Program-made: the position numbers and the translations under genes
DNA from: Tabrizicola thermarum
GTDB lineage: Bacteria > Pseudomonadota > Alphaproteobacteria > Rhodobacterales > Rhodobacteraceae
Assembly (NCBI RefSeq): GCF_003574395.1
Contig: NZ_KZ984537.1
Span: 5,665 to 69,664, forward strand
DNA: 64,000 nucleotides
Direction: 5' to 3'
The notes under the pieces: model-generated
What the model was told of the DNA's origin: nothing
The model's input: the letters and a program-made list of their open reading frames with translations, nothing else
Database searches by the model: none
Part shown: positions 33,634-43,266 of the stretch, piece after piece
How the letters are laid out: the number at the start of each line of letters is the position of its first letter
Position numbering within the stretch: position 1 is the stretch's first letter

Positions 33634-34464
33634 ATGACGGACCAATCCCCTTCCTACCACTATCAGGTGATCGGCCGCGCGTTGCAGGTGATCGACGCGG
33701 AAGGCCCCGCGCTGACGCTGGAGGCGCTGGCCCGGCGGATGAACATGAGCCCCGCGCATTTTCAGCGCGTCTTCAGCCAGTGGGTCGGGGTGAGCCCGAA
33801 ACGGTATCAGCAATACCTGACGCTGGGCCATGCGCGGCGGCTGCTGGCCGAGCGCCACACGCTGCTTGGCACCGCGCTGGAGACGGGGCTGTCGGGCACG
33901 GGGCGTTTGCATGACCTGTTCCTGACCTGGGAGGCGATGAGCCCCGGCGACTATGCCAGGGGCGGCGCGGGGCTGACGATCCGCTGGGGCTGGTTCGAAA
34001 GCCCCTTCGGTCCCGCGCTGGTGATGGCCACCGAGAAGGGCATCTGCGGGATGGGCTTTGCCGATGAGGTGGGAGCCGAGGCGGCGTGGCAGGATCTGGC
34101 CCGGCGCTGGCCGAGGGCGGACTACCTGGAGGACCGCGCGGCGATCCTTCCCCTGGTCGAGGCAGCCTTCGGCGGGCGGGCGACGCCCCTGCACCTGATC
34201 GGCGCTCCGTTCCAGATCAAGGTGTGGGAGGCGCTGCTGGCGATCCCCACGGGCCATGTCACCACCTATGCCGACATCGCCAGCGCGATCGGCCACCCGC
34301 AGGCGCATCGGGCGGTGGGGACGGCGGTGGGGCGGAACCCGATCTCGTTCCTGATCCCCTGCCACCGGGCGCTGCGGCGCGACGGGGGGCTGGGCGGCTA
34401 TCACTGGGGCCTGCCGCGCAAGCGCGCCATGCTGGCCTGGGAGGCCGCGCGCACAGAGTTGTGA
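33634..34464 (+). CDS. AraC-HTH/methylated-DNA-protein cysteine methyltransferase (Ada-like, no Zn domain)
   Basis: 276 aa. An AraC-type helix-turn-helix (about 15-105, 'LEALARRMNMSPAHFQRVFS') is fused to an O6-methylguanine-DNA methyltransferase: 'PFQIKVWEALLAIPTGHVTT' and the acceptor-cysteine motif 'NPISFLIPCHRALRRDGG'. The N-terminal AdaA domain with its four Zn cysteines, which senses methylphosphotriesters in E. coli Ada, is absent. The protein therefore probably repairs O6-methylguanine, and if it regulates it must be triggered otherwise. CAAGGAG precedes the ATG. Confidence 0.88.
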   Translation: MTDQSPSYHYQVIGRALQVIDAEGPALTLEALARRMNMSPAHFQRVFSQWVGVSPKRYQQYLTLGHARRLLAERHTLLGTALETGLSGTGRLHDLFLTWEAMSPGDYARGGAGLTIRWGWFESPFGPALVMATEKGICGMGFADEVGAEAAWQDLARRWPRADYLEDRAAILPLVEAAFGGRATPLHLIGAPFQIKVWEALLAIPTGHVTTYADIASAIGHPQAHRAVGTAVGRNPISFLIPCHRALRRDGGLGGYHWGLPRKRAMLAWEAARTEL

Positions 34465-34583
34465 ATGCGCGGAACCCTGCCGACGGCGCAGGGAACCGGC
34501 AGCCTCTCGACGGCGTTGATGTATTGTGGCACGGGTCTGAGAGCAGGCCCACCAATGGGCGCACTATCGAGGCGAGAGCAAAC

Positions 34584-35240
34584 ATGATGATGAAGACCCC
34601 CCTTTTCCTGGCCGTGGCCGGCGCGCTGACCCTGACTGCCTGCGTCGATCCCAACGCCTATCCCGATGACCCGAACGCCCGCCAGCGCAGCGGCGCGATC
34701 ATCGGCGGCCTCACCGGCGCCGTCGCGGGTGCGGCGGTGTCCTCGGGGGACGACAAGCTGAAGGGTGCCCTGATCGGCGGCGTGCTGGGCGCGGGCACGG
34801 GAGCGATCATCGGCGCCGACCTTGACCGGCAGGCGGCCGAGTTGCGGGGTTCGCTGAACTCCAACATCTCGGTGACGAACACGGGCGAATACCTGATCGT
34901 GAACATGCCGCAGGACCTGCTGTTCGCCGTGGACAGCGCTTCGGTCCGCCCGGACCTGCGCCGCGACCTGAACACGGTCGCCTCCAGCCTGCTGAAATAT
35001 CCCAACAGCCGGATCGAGGTGATCGGCCACACCGACAACACCGGCTCGGCCGCCTACAACCAGGACCTGTCGCAGCGTCGCGCCGTGTCGGTGGCTTCGA
35101 TCCTGCGCGAAAGCGGTGTGCCGGGCAGCCGCATCGCGGCCTACGGTCGCGGCGAGGATCAGCCGATCGCGTCGAACCTGACGCCGGAGGGCCGCGCCCA
35201 GAACCGCCGGGTCGAGATCATCATCCGCCCGACGCGCTGA
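34584..35240 (+). CDS. OmpA-family lipoprotein
   Basis: 218 aa. Lipoprotein signal with lipobox 'LTLTAC' (about residue 20), Gly-rich glycine-zipper segment 'SGAIIGGLTGAVAGAAVS' and 'GALIGGVLGAGTGAIIG' (about 36-80), then a C-terminal OmpA peptidoglycan-binding domain ('LLFAVDSASVRPDLR', 'RIEVIGHTDNTGSAAYNQDL', 'GRGEDQPIASNLTPEGRAQN'). Likely anchors the outer membrane to peptidoglycan (YiaD-like). Three consecutive ATGs; I use the first, 34584. A terminator follows. Confidence 0.86.
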   Translation: MMMKTPLFLAVAGALTLTACVDPNAYPDDPNARQRSGAIIGGLTGAVAGAAVSSGDDKLKGALIGGVLGAGTGAIIGADLDRQAAELRGSLNSNISVTNTGEYLIVNMPQDLLFAVDSASVRPDLRRDLNTVASSLLKYPNSRIEVIGHTDNTGSAAYNQDLSQRRAVSVASILRESGVPGSRIAAYGRGEDQPIASNLTPEGRAQNRRVEIIIRPTR

Positions 35241-35264
35241 TCGCTTCTGCGCAGACGTCAGAAA

Positions 35265-35291
35265 GGGGTCAGCCCGGGCTGGCCCCTTTTT
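35265..35291 (+). terminator. Rho-independent terminator after the OmpA lipoprotein gene
   Basis: GGGGTCAGCC-CG-GGCTGGCCCC with one mismatched pair, followed by TTTTT. Confidence 0.8.
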
Positions 35292-35312
35292 CGTTGTGAT
35301 CCTGGCAAAATC

Positions 35313-35329
35313 GGTCATATTTTCGGACC
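35313..35329 (+). promoter_or_regulatory. Possible autoregulatory operator GGTC-N9-GACC
   Basis: Inverted repeat GGTC-ATATTTTCG-GACC in an AT-rich patch 17 bases before the second GntR gene. Spacing is wider than the T-G-G-T-N3-A-C-C-A site usual for FadR-type regulators, so this is tentative. Confidence 0.35.
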
Positions 35330-35346
35330 AATAGACAGGGCCCGCC

Positions 35347-36114
35347 ATGCCGTTCCAGAAAGTCACTCCCGAAAAGCTGTCCAGCACGGTCGTTCGCCAG
35401 ATCGAACAGCTGATCCTGCGAGGTATCCTGCGCCCGGGGGAACGGCTGCCCTCGGAACGCGACCTGGCAGAGAGGATGGATGTCTCGCGCCCCAGCCTGC
35501 GCGAAGCCATTGCCGATCTGGCCCAGCGGGGGCTTCTGGTCAGCCGGGCGGGGTCCGGGATATTCGTGGCCGATGTGCTGGGGTCGGCCTTTTCGCCCGC
35601 TCTGGTCGAGTTGTTTGCGACGCATGACGAGGCGGTGTTCGACTACATCGGCTTTCGCCGCGACATCGAGGGGCTGGCCGCGGAACGGGCGGCGACCTTC
35701 GGCACCGAGACCGATCTGAGGCTGATCGACACGATCTTCGGCAAGATGGAGGCGGCGCATCAGAAGCGCGACCCCTCGGACGAGGCGCAGCTGGATGCCG
35801 AGTTCCACATGGCGATCATCGAGGCGAGCCACAACGTCGTCATGCTGCACATGCTGCGGTCGATGTTCGACCTGCTGCGGCAGGGGGTGTTCTACAATCG
35901 GCAGATGATGTTCAGGAACCGGATGACGCGGGACCAGCTTATGGACCAGCACCGGGCGATCAACACGGCGATCCAGTCGCGTGATGCGGTGGCGGCGCGG
36001 GCGGCGGTCGCGGCGCATATGGACTATGTGGAGCAGGCCTACCACGACCAGATGCGCGCCGAGAAGCACGAACGCATCGCGCGCCAGCGCCTGGAGCACG
36101 AGTCGAGCCGGTAG
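35347..36114 (+). CDS. GntR-family (FadR/FCD) transcriptional regulator 2
   Basis: 255 aa. N-terminal winged helix 'STVVRQIEQLILRGILRPG', 'LPSERDLAERMDVSRPSLREA', then an FCD domain ('DAEFHMAIIEASHNVVMLHM', 'DQHRAINTAIQSRD') with the Asp/His positions of metal-binding members. The sequence resembles PdhR/LldR-type regulators of pyruvate, lactate or glycolate genes, but its targets are not visible: accA follows on the same strand after 95 bases with its own ribosome-binding site. Unrelated in sequence detail to the regulator at 6643. Confidence 0.83.
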   Translation: MPFQKVTPEKLSSTVVRQIEQLILRGILRPGERLPSERDLAERMDVSRPSLREAIADLAQRGLLVSRAGSGIFVADVLGSAFSPALVELFATHDEAVFDYIGFRRDIEGLAAERAATFGTETDLRLIDTIFGKMEAAHQKRDPSDEAQLDAEFHMAIIEASHNVVMLHMLRSMFDLLRQGVFYNRQMMFRNRMTRDQLMDQHRAINTAIQSRDAVAARAAVAAHMDYVEQAYHDQMRAEKHERIARQRLEHESSR

Positions 36115-36209
36115 GGCGGCCCGCAGCAGCCTTCTGCCATCCTTTTCCGGCCGAGTTGCATCAGCCCATGCCCAAGGGCATATAGGGCGTGATCCGAAAA
36201 GGAAGCGCC

Positions 36210-37169
36210 ATGCAGTATCTCGAATTCGAAAAGCCGCTCGCCGATATCGAAGGCAAGGCAGAAGAGCTTCGCGCGATGGCCAAGACGGGCGGCGGCGTGG
36301 ACATGTCGAAAGAGGCCGAGGCGCTGGACCGCAAGGCCGAAGCGGCGCTGCGCGATCTCTACAAGTCGCTGACCCCCTGGCAGAAATGCCAGGTGGCCCG
36401 TCACCCGGAGCGGCCGCATTGCCTGGACTATGTCAATCAGCTGTTCACCGAGTTCACCTTGCTGGCCGGCGACCGGGCCTTTGCCGATGACCATGCGGTG
36501 GTCGGGGGCCTTGCCCGGTTCAACGACCGGCCGGTCATGGTGATCGGCCACGAGAAGGGCAACGACACCAAAAGCCGCATCCAGCGCAATTTCGGCATGG
36601 CGCGGCCGGAAGGCTATCGCAAGGCGATCCGGCTGATGGACCTGGCCGACCGCTTTCGCCTGCCCGTCATCACGCTGATCGACACCGCAGGGGCCTATCC
36701 CGGCAAGGGTGCCGAAGAACGTGGTCAGGCCGAGGCCATCGCGCGGTCCACCGAGAAATGCCTGTCGATCGGCGTGCCGCTGGTCAGCGTGGTGATCGGC
36801 GAGGGCGGCTCGGGCGGCGCGGTGGCCCTGGCCACGGCGAACCGGGTGGCGATGCTGGAACATTCGATCTATTCCGTCATCTCGCCCGAGGGCTGTGCCA
36901 GCATCCTGTGGAAGGATGCCGAAAAGATGCGCGAGGCGGCCGAGGCATTGCGGCTGACGGCGCAGGACCTGCAAAAGCTGGGCATCATCGACCGGATCGT
37001 GAAAGAGCCCGTCGGCGGGGCGCAGCGCGCGCCGAAAGAGGCGATCGAGGCGGTCGGCAAGGCGATCGAGGCGATGCTGGGCGAGCTGTCCGGCAAGAAG
37101 CCCGAGACGCTGATCCGGGAGCGGCGGCAGAAATTCCTGGACATGGGGTCGAAGGGGCTGGCGGCTTGA
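36210..37169 (+). CDS. accA: Acetyl-CoA carboxylase carboxyltransferase subunit alpha
   Basis: 319 aa, normal length. '[19 protein letters not shown]' at the start, '[19 protein letters not shown]', '[20 protein letters not shown]', '[20 protein letters not shown]', '[16 protein letters not shown]'. Pairs with AccD (not in the window) to move the carboxyl group from biotin to acetyl-CoA in fatty acid synthesis. AAAAGGAAG precedes ATG 36210. The stop overlaps a small exported-protein gene (TTGA). Confidence 0.95.
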   Translation: MQYLEFEKPLADIEGKAEELRAMAKTGGGVDMSKEAEALDRKAEAALRDLYKSLTPWQKCQVARHPERPHCLDYVNQLFTEFTLLAGDRAFADDHAVVGGLARFNDRPVMVIGHEKGNDTKSRIQRNFGMARPEGYRKAIRLMDLADRFRLPVITLIDTAGAYPGKGAEERGQAEAIARSTEKCLSIGVPLVSVVIGEGGSGGAVALATANRVAMLEHSIYSVISPEGCASILWKDAEKMREAAEALRLTAQDLQKLGIIDRIVKEPVGGAQRAPKEAIEAVGKAIEAMLGELSGKKPETLIRERRQKFLDMGSKGLAA

Positions 37170-37657
37170 AGCGCTGGCTGCTGGCTGTCGTCGCGGGGGT
37201 TCTGTCCACCGCAGCGACGGCGGGCACCCTGGAGGGGCGTCTGGTGACCTTCACGGTCGAGACCTGGGACGACCGGGCGGCCCCTCTGTTGGTCGCGCGT
37301 GGCCGGACGGTGGTCGTCGGTCAGGGCACCGAGTTCGGGCTGGGGCCCGAGGGGTTCACCGGCGGGCTTGACGTGGTGCCGGTCGCGGTGGAGATCGCGC
37401 CGAACCGGATCGAGCTGAGCTATCCCAAGGGGATCGGGCGGTTCCATGAGGCCCGGTTCAACGGCTATGTGCTGCGGTTCGAGACCGATTGCGCGCTGTT
37501 TCAGAGGGTGGCGGTGGACCCGGCGGGGACGACGATGAAGGTCACCGAGGTCTGGGCCGAGACCGGCGCGCTGTATATCAACGTGTCGGGTCTGGGCTAT
37601 GGGCCGAAGGCGAGGCTGGCGCTGGATGTCGAGGTCGCGGACTGCCCGTTGAGCTGA
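37166..37657 (+). CDS. Small exported protein of unknown function
   Basis: 163 aa from TTG 37166, overlapping the accA stop by 4 bases. N-terminal signal peptide '[20 protein letters not shown]'. The remainder is beta-rich with no motif I recognise; two Cys ('FETDCALFQ' and 'VEVADCPLS') could form a disulfide. Support for coding: continuous frame, signal peptide, GC-rich third positions, and position coupled to accA. Function unknown. Confidence 0.65.
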   Translation: MKRWLLAVVAGVLSTAATAGTLEGRLVTFTVETWDDRAAPLLVARGRTVVVGQGTEFGLGPEGFTGGLDVVPVAVEIAPNRIELSYPKGIGRFHEARFNGYVLRFETDCALFQRVAVDPAGTTMKVTEVWAETGALYINVSGLGYGPKARLALDVEVADCPLS

Positions 37658-37898
37658 GGCGTCGTTTCGGGCCGGGCTTCCTGTCGCGGGGCAGGCAGCG
37701 ATGCGGGACGACGCCCCCCGGAAGCGGTTCCACCACATCCTGCGGGCCGGAGTCGGGCGGGCGTGGCGCGACTGGCGATGCGAAGCGCCTGCCGTCAGGG
37801 AGGAATTCATACCCTCCGAACCTCGCCCGGGATACTGGCAGAAGGGAAATGCAGGTCGCTTTGCGGCCATCAGGCCCCGGCTCTTGCGCCTTTGTGCG

Positions 37899-38624
37899 TC
37901 AGGTGCGGAACCCGGCCTCGGCCATCAGGCGGTTCGAGTTGGTTTCGACTTCGGCTTCAAGGCGGGCCATGAAGTCCTGCACCTTGAGGCCGGGAGCGAT
38001 GGGGGGCAGGAACTCCACCACGGCCAGCCCCGGTTTGCGCAGGATGCCGCGCTTGGGCCAGAAGATGCCCACATTGGTGGCGACGGGATAGCACGGCTGT
38101 CCGAGTTGTTCGTAAAGCAGTCCGGTGCCGACCTTGTAGGGCTTGCTCGTGCCCGGGGCGACGCGGGTGCCTTGCGGGTAGATGATGAGCTGGCCGGGCT
38201 CGGCGGCGCCTTTCGCGACATCGGCCTTCATCCTGCCGATGGCCGCGCCTCGCTTGCCGCGGTCCACGGGGACGCAGCCGATGCGCAGCGCGTATTGGCC
38301 AAGGAAGGGCGCATACATCAGTTCGCGCTTCATGATGAACTTGGCGGCGGGGACCGCGTTGAAGATCAGGATGATGTCGAGAAAGCTCTGATGCTTGGCG
38401 GCGATGATGCATTCTCCGGTGGGGGGCGTGCCGCGCACCTCGGATCTCAGGCCGCAGAGAACGCGGAGCGAGACGATAACCCAGCGGCAGAAGGTCTTGC
38501 AGGCGACCCGCGCGCCGCGCCGCGAGAACAGCGCCCAGGGGGCGAAGAGGACCGCCAGCACGGCCATCGCCAGATACATCTGGACGATGAAGATCAGGGA
38601 CAGGAGCCAGCGGATCGGGGTCAT
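37899..38624 (-). CDS. plsC: 1-acyl-sn-glycerol-3-phosphate acyltransferase
   Basis: 241 aa. N-terminal membrane segment 'LLSLIFIVQMYLAMAVLAVL', catalytic H-x4-D in 'AAKHQSFLDIIL', substrate motif 'IIYPQGTRVAPG' (the usual E-G-T-R reads Q-G-T-R), and 'YPVATNVGIFWP'. Makes phosphatidic acid at the inner membrane. The ATG at 38624 overlaps the ftsX stop (ATGA), so it is the last gene of an ftsE-ftsX-plsC operon. Confidence 0.88.
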   Translation of the reverse strand: MTPIRWLLSLIFIVQMYLAMAVLAVLFAPWALFSRRGARVACKTFCRWVIVSLRVLCGLRSEVRGTPPTGECIIAAKHQSFLDIILIFNAVPAAKFIMKRELMYAPFLGQYALRIGCVPVDRGKRGAAIGRMKADVAKGAAEPGQLIIYPQGTRVAPGTSKPYKVGTGLLYEQLGQPCYPVATNVGIFWPKRGILRKPGLAVVEFLPPIAPGLKVQDFMARLEAEVETNSNRLMAEAGFRT

Positions 38625-39517
38625 GTCAGTTCCCGCAGTTTCTGGAAGGCGGCGCGGCGGGTGGCGAGGAAGGCCACCATAGCCGCCACGGGAGGCAGCG
38701 CAAAGGGCAAGAGCCAGCCCGTGCCGGAAAAGCCGAGGCCGGTGAGAAAGCCCCCGGCGGCATCGGCGGCGGGCAGGGCGGCGACGCCCAGCAGACCGGC
38801 CGCAGCGCCCACCGCAGCCCCGGCGAGGGTGCGCAGCGTGAAGCGGCGGACGAAGGCGCGGGCGATGTAGCTGTCCTTGGCGCCGACGAGGCGGAGGACG
38901 CGGATCACCTCGGCATTGGTGGCAAGGGCCGCGCGGGCGGCGAGCGTGATCATCGCGGCCATGGCTGCACCGATCAGCACGATGGAGAGGGCCCCGAGCA
39001 GACGGATGCGGCTTGCGGCCTCGGCCAGGGGGCGGCGCCAGCGGGTGTGGTCGTCCAGGATCGCTCCGGGGGCTTCGGCGGCAAGGCGCTGTTTCAGGCC
39101 CTCGGCATCGTAGGGCGGGTCGGCCTCGACAACCTCGATCAGGCGGGGGATCGGCAGGGTCTCGACCGGGAGGCCCGGGCCGAACCAGGGTTCGAGCAGG
39201 GCCCGCATCTCGGCATCGTCGATCAGCCGGTAACTGGCGATGCCCGGGGTGGTGGCCAGCGCGGCCAGGATCGCGTCGGTCTGGATCTGCACCTGTTCGA
39301 CCGGAGCCGAGAGGCGGATGGTCGAGGTCCTTGCCAGCGCCTCGGACCAGCGGTTGGCCAGGCGGCCGGAGGCGAGCGAGAGGGCCAGGGCGAAGACGCA
39401 GAGGAAGGTCATCGCCCCTGCGGTGAAGGTTGTCAGCCAGGCGGTGGGGCCGGAGGGGGGGACAACCTCCAGCGCCCGGGTCGCGGGACTGGCGGGTTTG
39501 GCGGCGGGGGGTCTCAC
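38621..39517 (-). CDS. ftsX: Cell-division ABC permease FtsX
   Basis: 298 aa from GTG 39517, overlapping the ftsE stop (GTGA). Four membrane segments: one near residue 25 ('WLTTFTAGAMTFLCVFALAL') and three after residue 175 ('LLGALSIVLIGAAMAAMIT' and later). The periplasmic loop of about 110 residues lies between the first and second segments, as in FtsX. 'NAEVIRVLRLVGAKDSYIAR' is the conserved cytosolic motif. Works with FtsE to activate wall hydrolases at the septum. Confidence 0.85.
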   Translation of the reverse strand: MRPPAAKPASPATRALEVVPPSGPTAWLTTFTAGAMTFLCVFALALSLASGRLANRWSEALARTSTIRLSAPVEQVQIQTDAILAALATTPGIASYRLIDDAEMRALLEPWFGPGLPVETLPIPRLIEVVEADPPYDAEGLKQRLAAEAPGAILDDHTRWRRPLAEAASRIRLLGALSIVLIGAAMAAMITLAARAALATNAEVIRVLRLVGAKDSYIARAFVRRFTLRTLAGAAVGAAAGLLGVAALPAADAAGGFLTGLGFSGTGWLLPFALPPVAAMVAFLATRRAAFQKLRELT

Positions 39518-40185
39518 AGGTCGGCCCCCGCAAGCTGGACGCGGTGCCTGGCGATGCGCAGCACGCGGGCCTGGATCTGCGCCTTGGCCTGGCGGATGAG
39601 GTTGAGGTCGTGGGTGGCCACGAGGATGGTCTTGCCCATCTTGTTCAACTCCACCAGCAGGGTGAGGATGCGGAGCGACATCTCCCAATCCACGTTGCCG
39701 GTGGGTTCGTCCGCAAGGATCACGTCGGGGTCGACGATCACGGCGCGGGCCAGGGCTGCGCGCTGGCGTTCGCCGCCCGACAGCTGCGGGGGCAGCGCAT
39801 CGGCAAGGTGCTTCAGCCCGACCCAGGCGAGAAGGTCGTCAAGGTCCTGGGGCGAGCTTTCGCGGTCGGACACGGTGAAGGGCAGCGCCATGTTGGCGGC
39901 CAGCGTCATGTGGTCGAGGAACTTGCAGTCCTGATGCACGATGCCGATGCGGCGGCGGGTGCGGGCAACATCGTCGCGCGACAGGCTTTTCACGTCGCGG
40001 TCGAACAGGATGACGCGGCCCGAGGTTGCCGTAAGTTCGGCATAGGCGAGCTTCAGGAAGGTCGATTTGCCTGCCCCGGACGGGCCGGTCAGGAAGTGGA
40101 ACGATCCCGGTGCCAGCTTCAGCGAGACGTCCGACAGCAGGTCTCCCCCGCCGTAAGTGTAGGCCACGTTCTCGAAAGTGATCAC
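39514..40185 (-). CDS. ftsE: Cell-division ATP-binding protein FtsE
   Basis: 223 aa from GTG 40185 (CAGGGGAAC upstream). Walker A 'GPSGAGKSTFLKL', Q-loop 'IVHQDCKFLDHMT', signature 'LSGGERQRAALARAV', Walker B 'VILADEPTGNVD', H-loop 'VATHDL'. First gene of ftsE-ftsX-plsC. Divergent from the zinc-ribbon protein. Confidence 0.92.
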   Translation of the reverse strand: MITFENVAYTYGGGDLLSDVSLKLAPGSFHFLTGPSGAGKSTFLKLAYAELTATSGRVILFDRDVKSLSRDDVARTRRRIGIVHQDCKFLDHMTLAANMALPFTVSDRESSPQDLDDLLAWVGLKHLADALPPQLSGGERQRAALARAVIVDPDVILADEPTGNVDWEMSLRILTLLVELNKMGKTILVATHDLNLIRQAKAQIQARVLRIARHRVQLAGADL

Positions 40186-40361
40186 GTTGTTCCCCTGCCG
40201 CAGTTCCGGGATGTCGGCCCTGTGCCCGCCCCTGTCAGTGCGCTTTCCATCGCACAGGCGCAAACGATTGCACAAGAGCACGCGACAAGGCCTTGGAACG
40301 ACAGGAATTAAGGTCTACAACGTCCCGAGGCGACCGGAAAAACAGGCGTTGAGGGACAGGA

Positions 40362-41441
40362 ATGCGGTTGGTTTGCCCGAACTGCGAGGCCAAGTACGAG
40401 GTGCCCGAGGACGCGATTCCGGAAACGGGCCGTGACGTGCAATGCGCCAATTGCGGCCACGCCTGGTACCAGATGCGCCCCCGGGCTGCGGTTGCCGAAC
40501 CCGTGGCGGTGGCGCCGGTGGTTCCTCCGCCGAGCGTGTCGGCCCCAGAGCCTGCGCCTGCGCCTGCGCCCGAACTTGGCCCGCAGCCGCAGCCCGAGCG
40601 CGCGCCGGTTGAATCCGATCCGCCGGTTGCGCCCGACGTCGTGGCGGCCCCCGAAGCGCCCGTCGATCCGGTGCCTGCCGCGCCTGTCGAGGACACCGCC
40701 GAGCCGGTGCCCGAGCCGGTGCCCGATCCGGTGACTGCCGCCGTGGCGGTGGCTGATCCGGGGACCGCAGAACCCGCAGCGCCCGCTGCGCCGGAAGCCG
40801 CTGCGGCCGATCCGGTCGCCACCAGCGCGCCGGACGCCACGGACGAGGACGAGACGGAGGCCGAGGCGCCCGCCCCGCTGGCCGAGGCCGGTGCGGCAGC
40901 CCCGGCTGCCTTTGCGGTGGACGAGTCGGTCCTGGCGATCCTGCGGGAAGAGGCCGAGCGCGAGGCCCAGGCCCGCAAGGCCGAGGCGGCAAGGCCCCTG
41001 GAAGTGCAGCCCGATCTCGGCCTCGTGGAGGTCGCAGCGCCGAAGAAGCCGGTCGAGGTCATCAGCGTCGATGAACCCGTGCCGGCCGCCGCCGCCGCCG
41101 AGAGCGACGACCGTCTCGGCCTGCGCAAGGCCCGGCTGCCGGATGTCGAGGAGATCAACTCGACCCTGCGCCCGGTCGGACAGCTGGCCGAAGAGAGCGA
41201 GGACGAGGCTCCCGCGCCCGTCGCCGAGGGCGGCAGCAGTTTCCGCAGCGGCTTTCTGCTGGTCATGGTCATCGCGATCCTCGGGGCTGCGCTGTACATC
41301 AGCGCCGACGCTCTGGCCCAGGCGGTCCCGGCGCTGGCGGGAGTGCTGAAAAGCTATGTCGGCTTTGTCGACAACCTGCGGCTTCAGCTTGACGGGCTGA
41401 TGCAAAGCGCGACTGTCGCGATCAACGGCAGCGGCGGCTGA
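40362..41441 (+). CDS. MJ0042-type zinc-ribbon membrane protein
   Basis: 359 aa. N-terminal zinc ribbon with two C-x2-C pairs ('[18 protein letters not shown]', '[14 protein letters not shown]'), a long Ala/Pro/Val/Glu-rich low-complexity linker (about 42-290), and one C-terminal membrane segment '[19 protein letters not shown]'. Ribbon and tail suggest a cytosolic sensor or scaffold anchored in the inner membrane. In Alphaproteobacteria such proteins stand next to ftsE/divergent division genes (recalled), but their role is unclear to me. Confidence 0.82.
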   Translation: MRLVCPNCEAKYEVPEDAIPETGRDVQCANCGHAWYQMRPRAAVAEPVAVAPVVPPPSVSAPEPAPAPAPELGPQPQPERAPVESDPPVAPDVVAAPEAPVDPVPAAPVEDTAEPVPEPVPDPVTAAVAVADPGTAEPAAPAAPEAAAADPVATSAPDATDEDETEAEAPAPLAEAGAAAPAAFAVDESVLAILREEAEREAQARKAEAARPLEVQPDLGLVEVAAPKKPVEVISVDEPVPAAAAAESDDRLGLRKARLPDVEEINSTLRPVGQLAEESEDEAPAPVAEGGSSFRSGFLLVMVIAILGAALYISADALAQAVPALAGVLKSYVGFVDNLRLQLDGLMQSATVAINGSGG

Positions 41442-41526
41442 GGCCCAAATCGGCTTGCCCCGGGCGGGGCGGGCCATTATCCGTTGCGGCGAGCCAATTC
41501 CCGCCCGAGTGCCGCAAGGAGCCGTC

Positions 41527-43260
41527 ATGACCAACCAGCGTTTCGACAAGTCGAAGCTTCCCAGCCGCCATGTGACCGAAGGTCCGGCGCGCGCCCCGCA
41601 CCGCAGCTATTTCTACGCGATGGGGATCACCGAGGAAGAGATCCACCAGCCCTGGGTGGGCGTGGCGACCTGCTGGAACGAGGCGGCGCCTTGCAACATC
41701 GCGCTGAACCGTCAGGCGCAGGTGGTCAAGCAGGGCGTGAAAAAGGGCGGCGGCACCCCGCGCGAGTTTGCCACGATCACCGTGACCGACGGGATTGCCA
41801 TGGGGCATGAGGGGATGCGCTCTTCGCTCGCCAGCCGCGATGCCATTGCGGATACCGTGGAACTGACGATGCGCGGGCATTGCTATGACGCGCTGGTGGG
41901 TCTGGCAGGCTGCGACAAGTCGCTGCCGGGGATGATGATGGCGATGGTGCGGCTGAACGTGCCTTCAGTCTTCATCTATGGCGGGTCGATCCTGCCGGGC
42001 CGCTATCAGGGCCAGGACATCACCGTGCAGGACATGTTCGAGGCCGTGGGCAAGCACCAGGCCGGGAACCTGTCGGATGCCGAGCTGGAGATCATGGAGC
42101 GGGTGGCCTGCCCGTCCTCGGGCGCTTGCGGGGCGCAGTATACCGCGAACACCATGGCCTGCGTGAGCGAGGCGATCGGGCTGGCGCTGCTGAATTCGTC
42201 GTCCGCCCCGGCGCCCTACGAATCCCGCGACCAGTTCTGCGAGGCCTCGGGCGTCGCGGTGATGAACCTGATCGAGAAGAACATCCGCGCGCGGGACATC
42301 GTGACGCGGAAGGCACTGGAGAACGCGGCGCGGGTGGTGGGCTGCACGGGCGGCTCGACCAACGCCGCGCTGCACCTGCCGGCCATCGCGAACGAGGCCG
42401 GGATCGACTTCGATCTGTTCGACGTGGCCGACATCATGCGCGACACGCCCTATTTCGTCGATCTGCGCCCGGGCGGCCGCTATGTCGCCAAGGATCTGCA
42501 CGAGGTCGGCGGCATCGCCGTGGTGATGAAGGAGCTTGCGAAGGCGGGACTGCTGCATCTGGACTGCATCACCGCCAGCGGCAAGACGCTGGGCGAAAGC
42601 CTGGAGGAAATCCGCGGCGAGGCGGATGGCAAGGTGATCTGGAACATCGGCTCGCCCATCACCAAGACCGGGGGCGTGGTCAGCCTGAAGGGGAATCTTG
42701 CGCCCGACGGGGCCATCGTGAAGGTCGCGGGCATCGAGACCCAGTTCCAGCGCTTTGTCGGCCCGGCGCGGGTCTTCGACTGCGAGGAAGACTGCTTTGC
42801 CGCGGTGAAGGCACGCGAGTACAAGGAAGGCGAGGTCATCGTCATCCGCTATGAGGGGCCGGCGGGCGGGCCCGGGATGCGCGAGATGCTGGCGACCACG
42901 GCGGCGCTGTCCGGGCAGGGCATGGGCAAGAAGGTGGCGCTGATCACCGATGGCCGGTTCAGTGGCGCGACGCGGGGGTTCTGCGTCGGCCATGTGGGAC
43001 CGGAGGCCGCGCATGGCGGGCCGATCGCGCTGATCCGCAACGGCGACATCATCACCATCGACGCGACCACGGGCGAATTGTCGGTGGCGCTGACGGATGA
43101 GGAACTGGCCGCGCGCAGGGCCGCCTGGCCCGGGCCGCGCAAGACCGACTATGCGACGGGCGCGATCTACAAGTTCGCCAAGCTCTGCGGCGGTGCGCGC
43201 TGGGGGGCGGTGACGCATCCGGGGGCCAAGGCGGAAACCCACGTCTACATGGACCAGTAA
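41527..43260 (+). CDS. ilvD: Dihydroxy-acid dehydratase
   Basis: 577 aa; makes the 2-keto acids of valine and isoleucine. Fe-S cysteines in '[16 protein letters not shown]', '[15 protein letters not shown]' and '[17 protein letters not shown]'. Substrate/metal motifs '[13 protein letters not shown]', '[15 protein letters not shown]', '[18 protein letters not shown]'. The length fits the short, probably [2Fe-2S], class. CAAGGAG precedes ATG 41527. Two small genes follow on the same strand. Confidence 0.93.
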   Translation: MTNQRFDKSKLPSRHVTEGPARAPHRSYFYAMGITEEEIHQPWVGVATCWNEAAPCNIALNRQAQVVKQGVKKGGGTPREFATITVTDGIAMGHEGMRSSLASRDAIADTVELTMRGHCYDALVGLAGCDKSLPGMMMAMVRLNVPSVFIYGGSILPGRYQGQDITVQDMFEAVGKHQAGNLSDAELEIMERVACPSSGACGAQYTANTMACVSEAIGLALLNSSSAPAPYESRDQFCEASGVAVMNLIEKNIRARDIVTRKALENAARVVGCTGGSTNAALHLPAIANEAGIDFDLFDVADIMRDTPYFVDLRPGGRYVAKDLHEVGGIAVVMKELAKAGLLHLDCITASGKTLGESLEEIRGEADGKVIWNIGSPITKTGGVVSLKGNLAPDGAIVKVAGIETQFQRFVGPARVFDCEEDCFAAVKAREYKEGEVIVIRYEGPAGGPGMREMLATTAALSGQGMGKKVALITDGRFSGATRGFCVGHVGPEAAHGGPIALIRNGDIITIDATTGELSVALTDEELAARRAAWPGPRKTDYATGAIYKFAKLCGGARWGAVTHPGAKAETHVYMDQ

Positions 43261-43266
43261 GACAGC

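Noticed and set aside
37805-37860. A possible fourth copy of the GCCTCCGGCGGG...TATTTG repeat
   Set aside because: Only loosely similar (CCTCCGAACCTCGCCCGGGATACTGG region); too diverged to count.
40500-40760. Repeated GAGCCGGTGCCCGA-type units that look like a tandem repeat
   Set aside because: They encode the Ala/Pro/Glu/Val low-complexity linker of the zinc-ribbon protein, not a CRISPR array or DNA repeat element.
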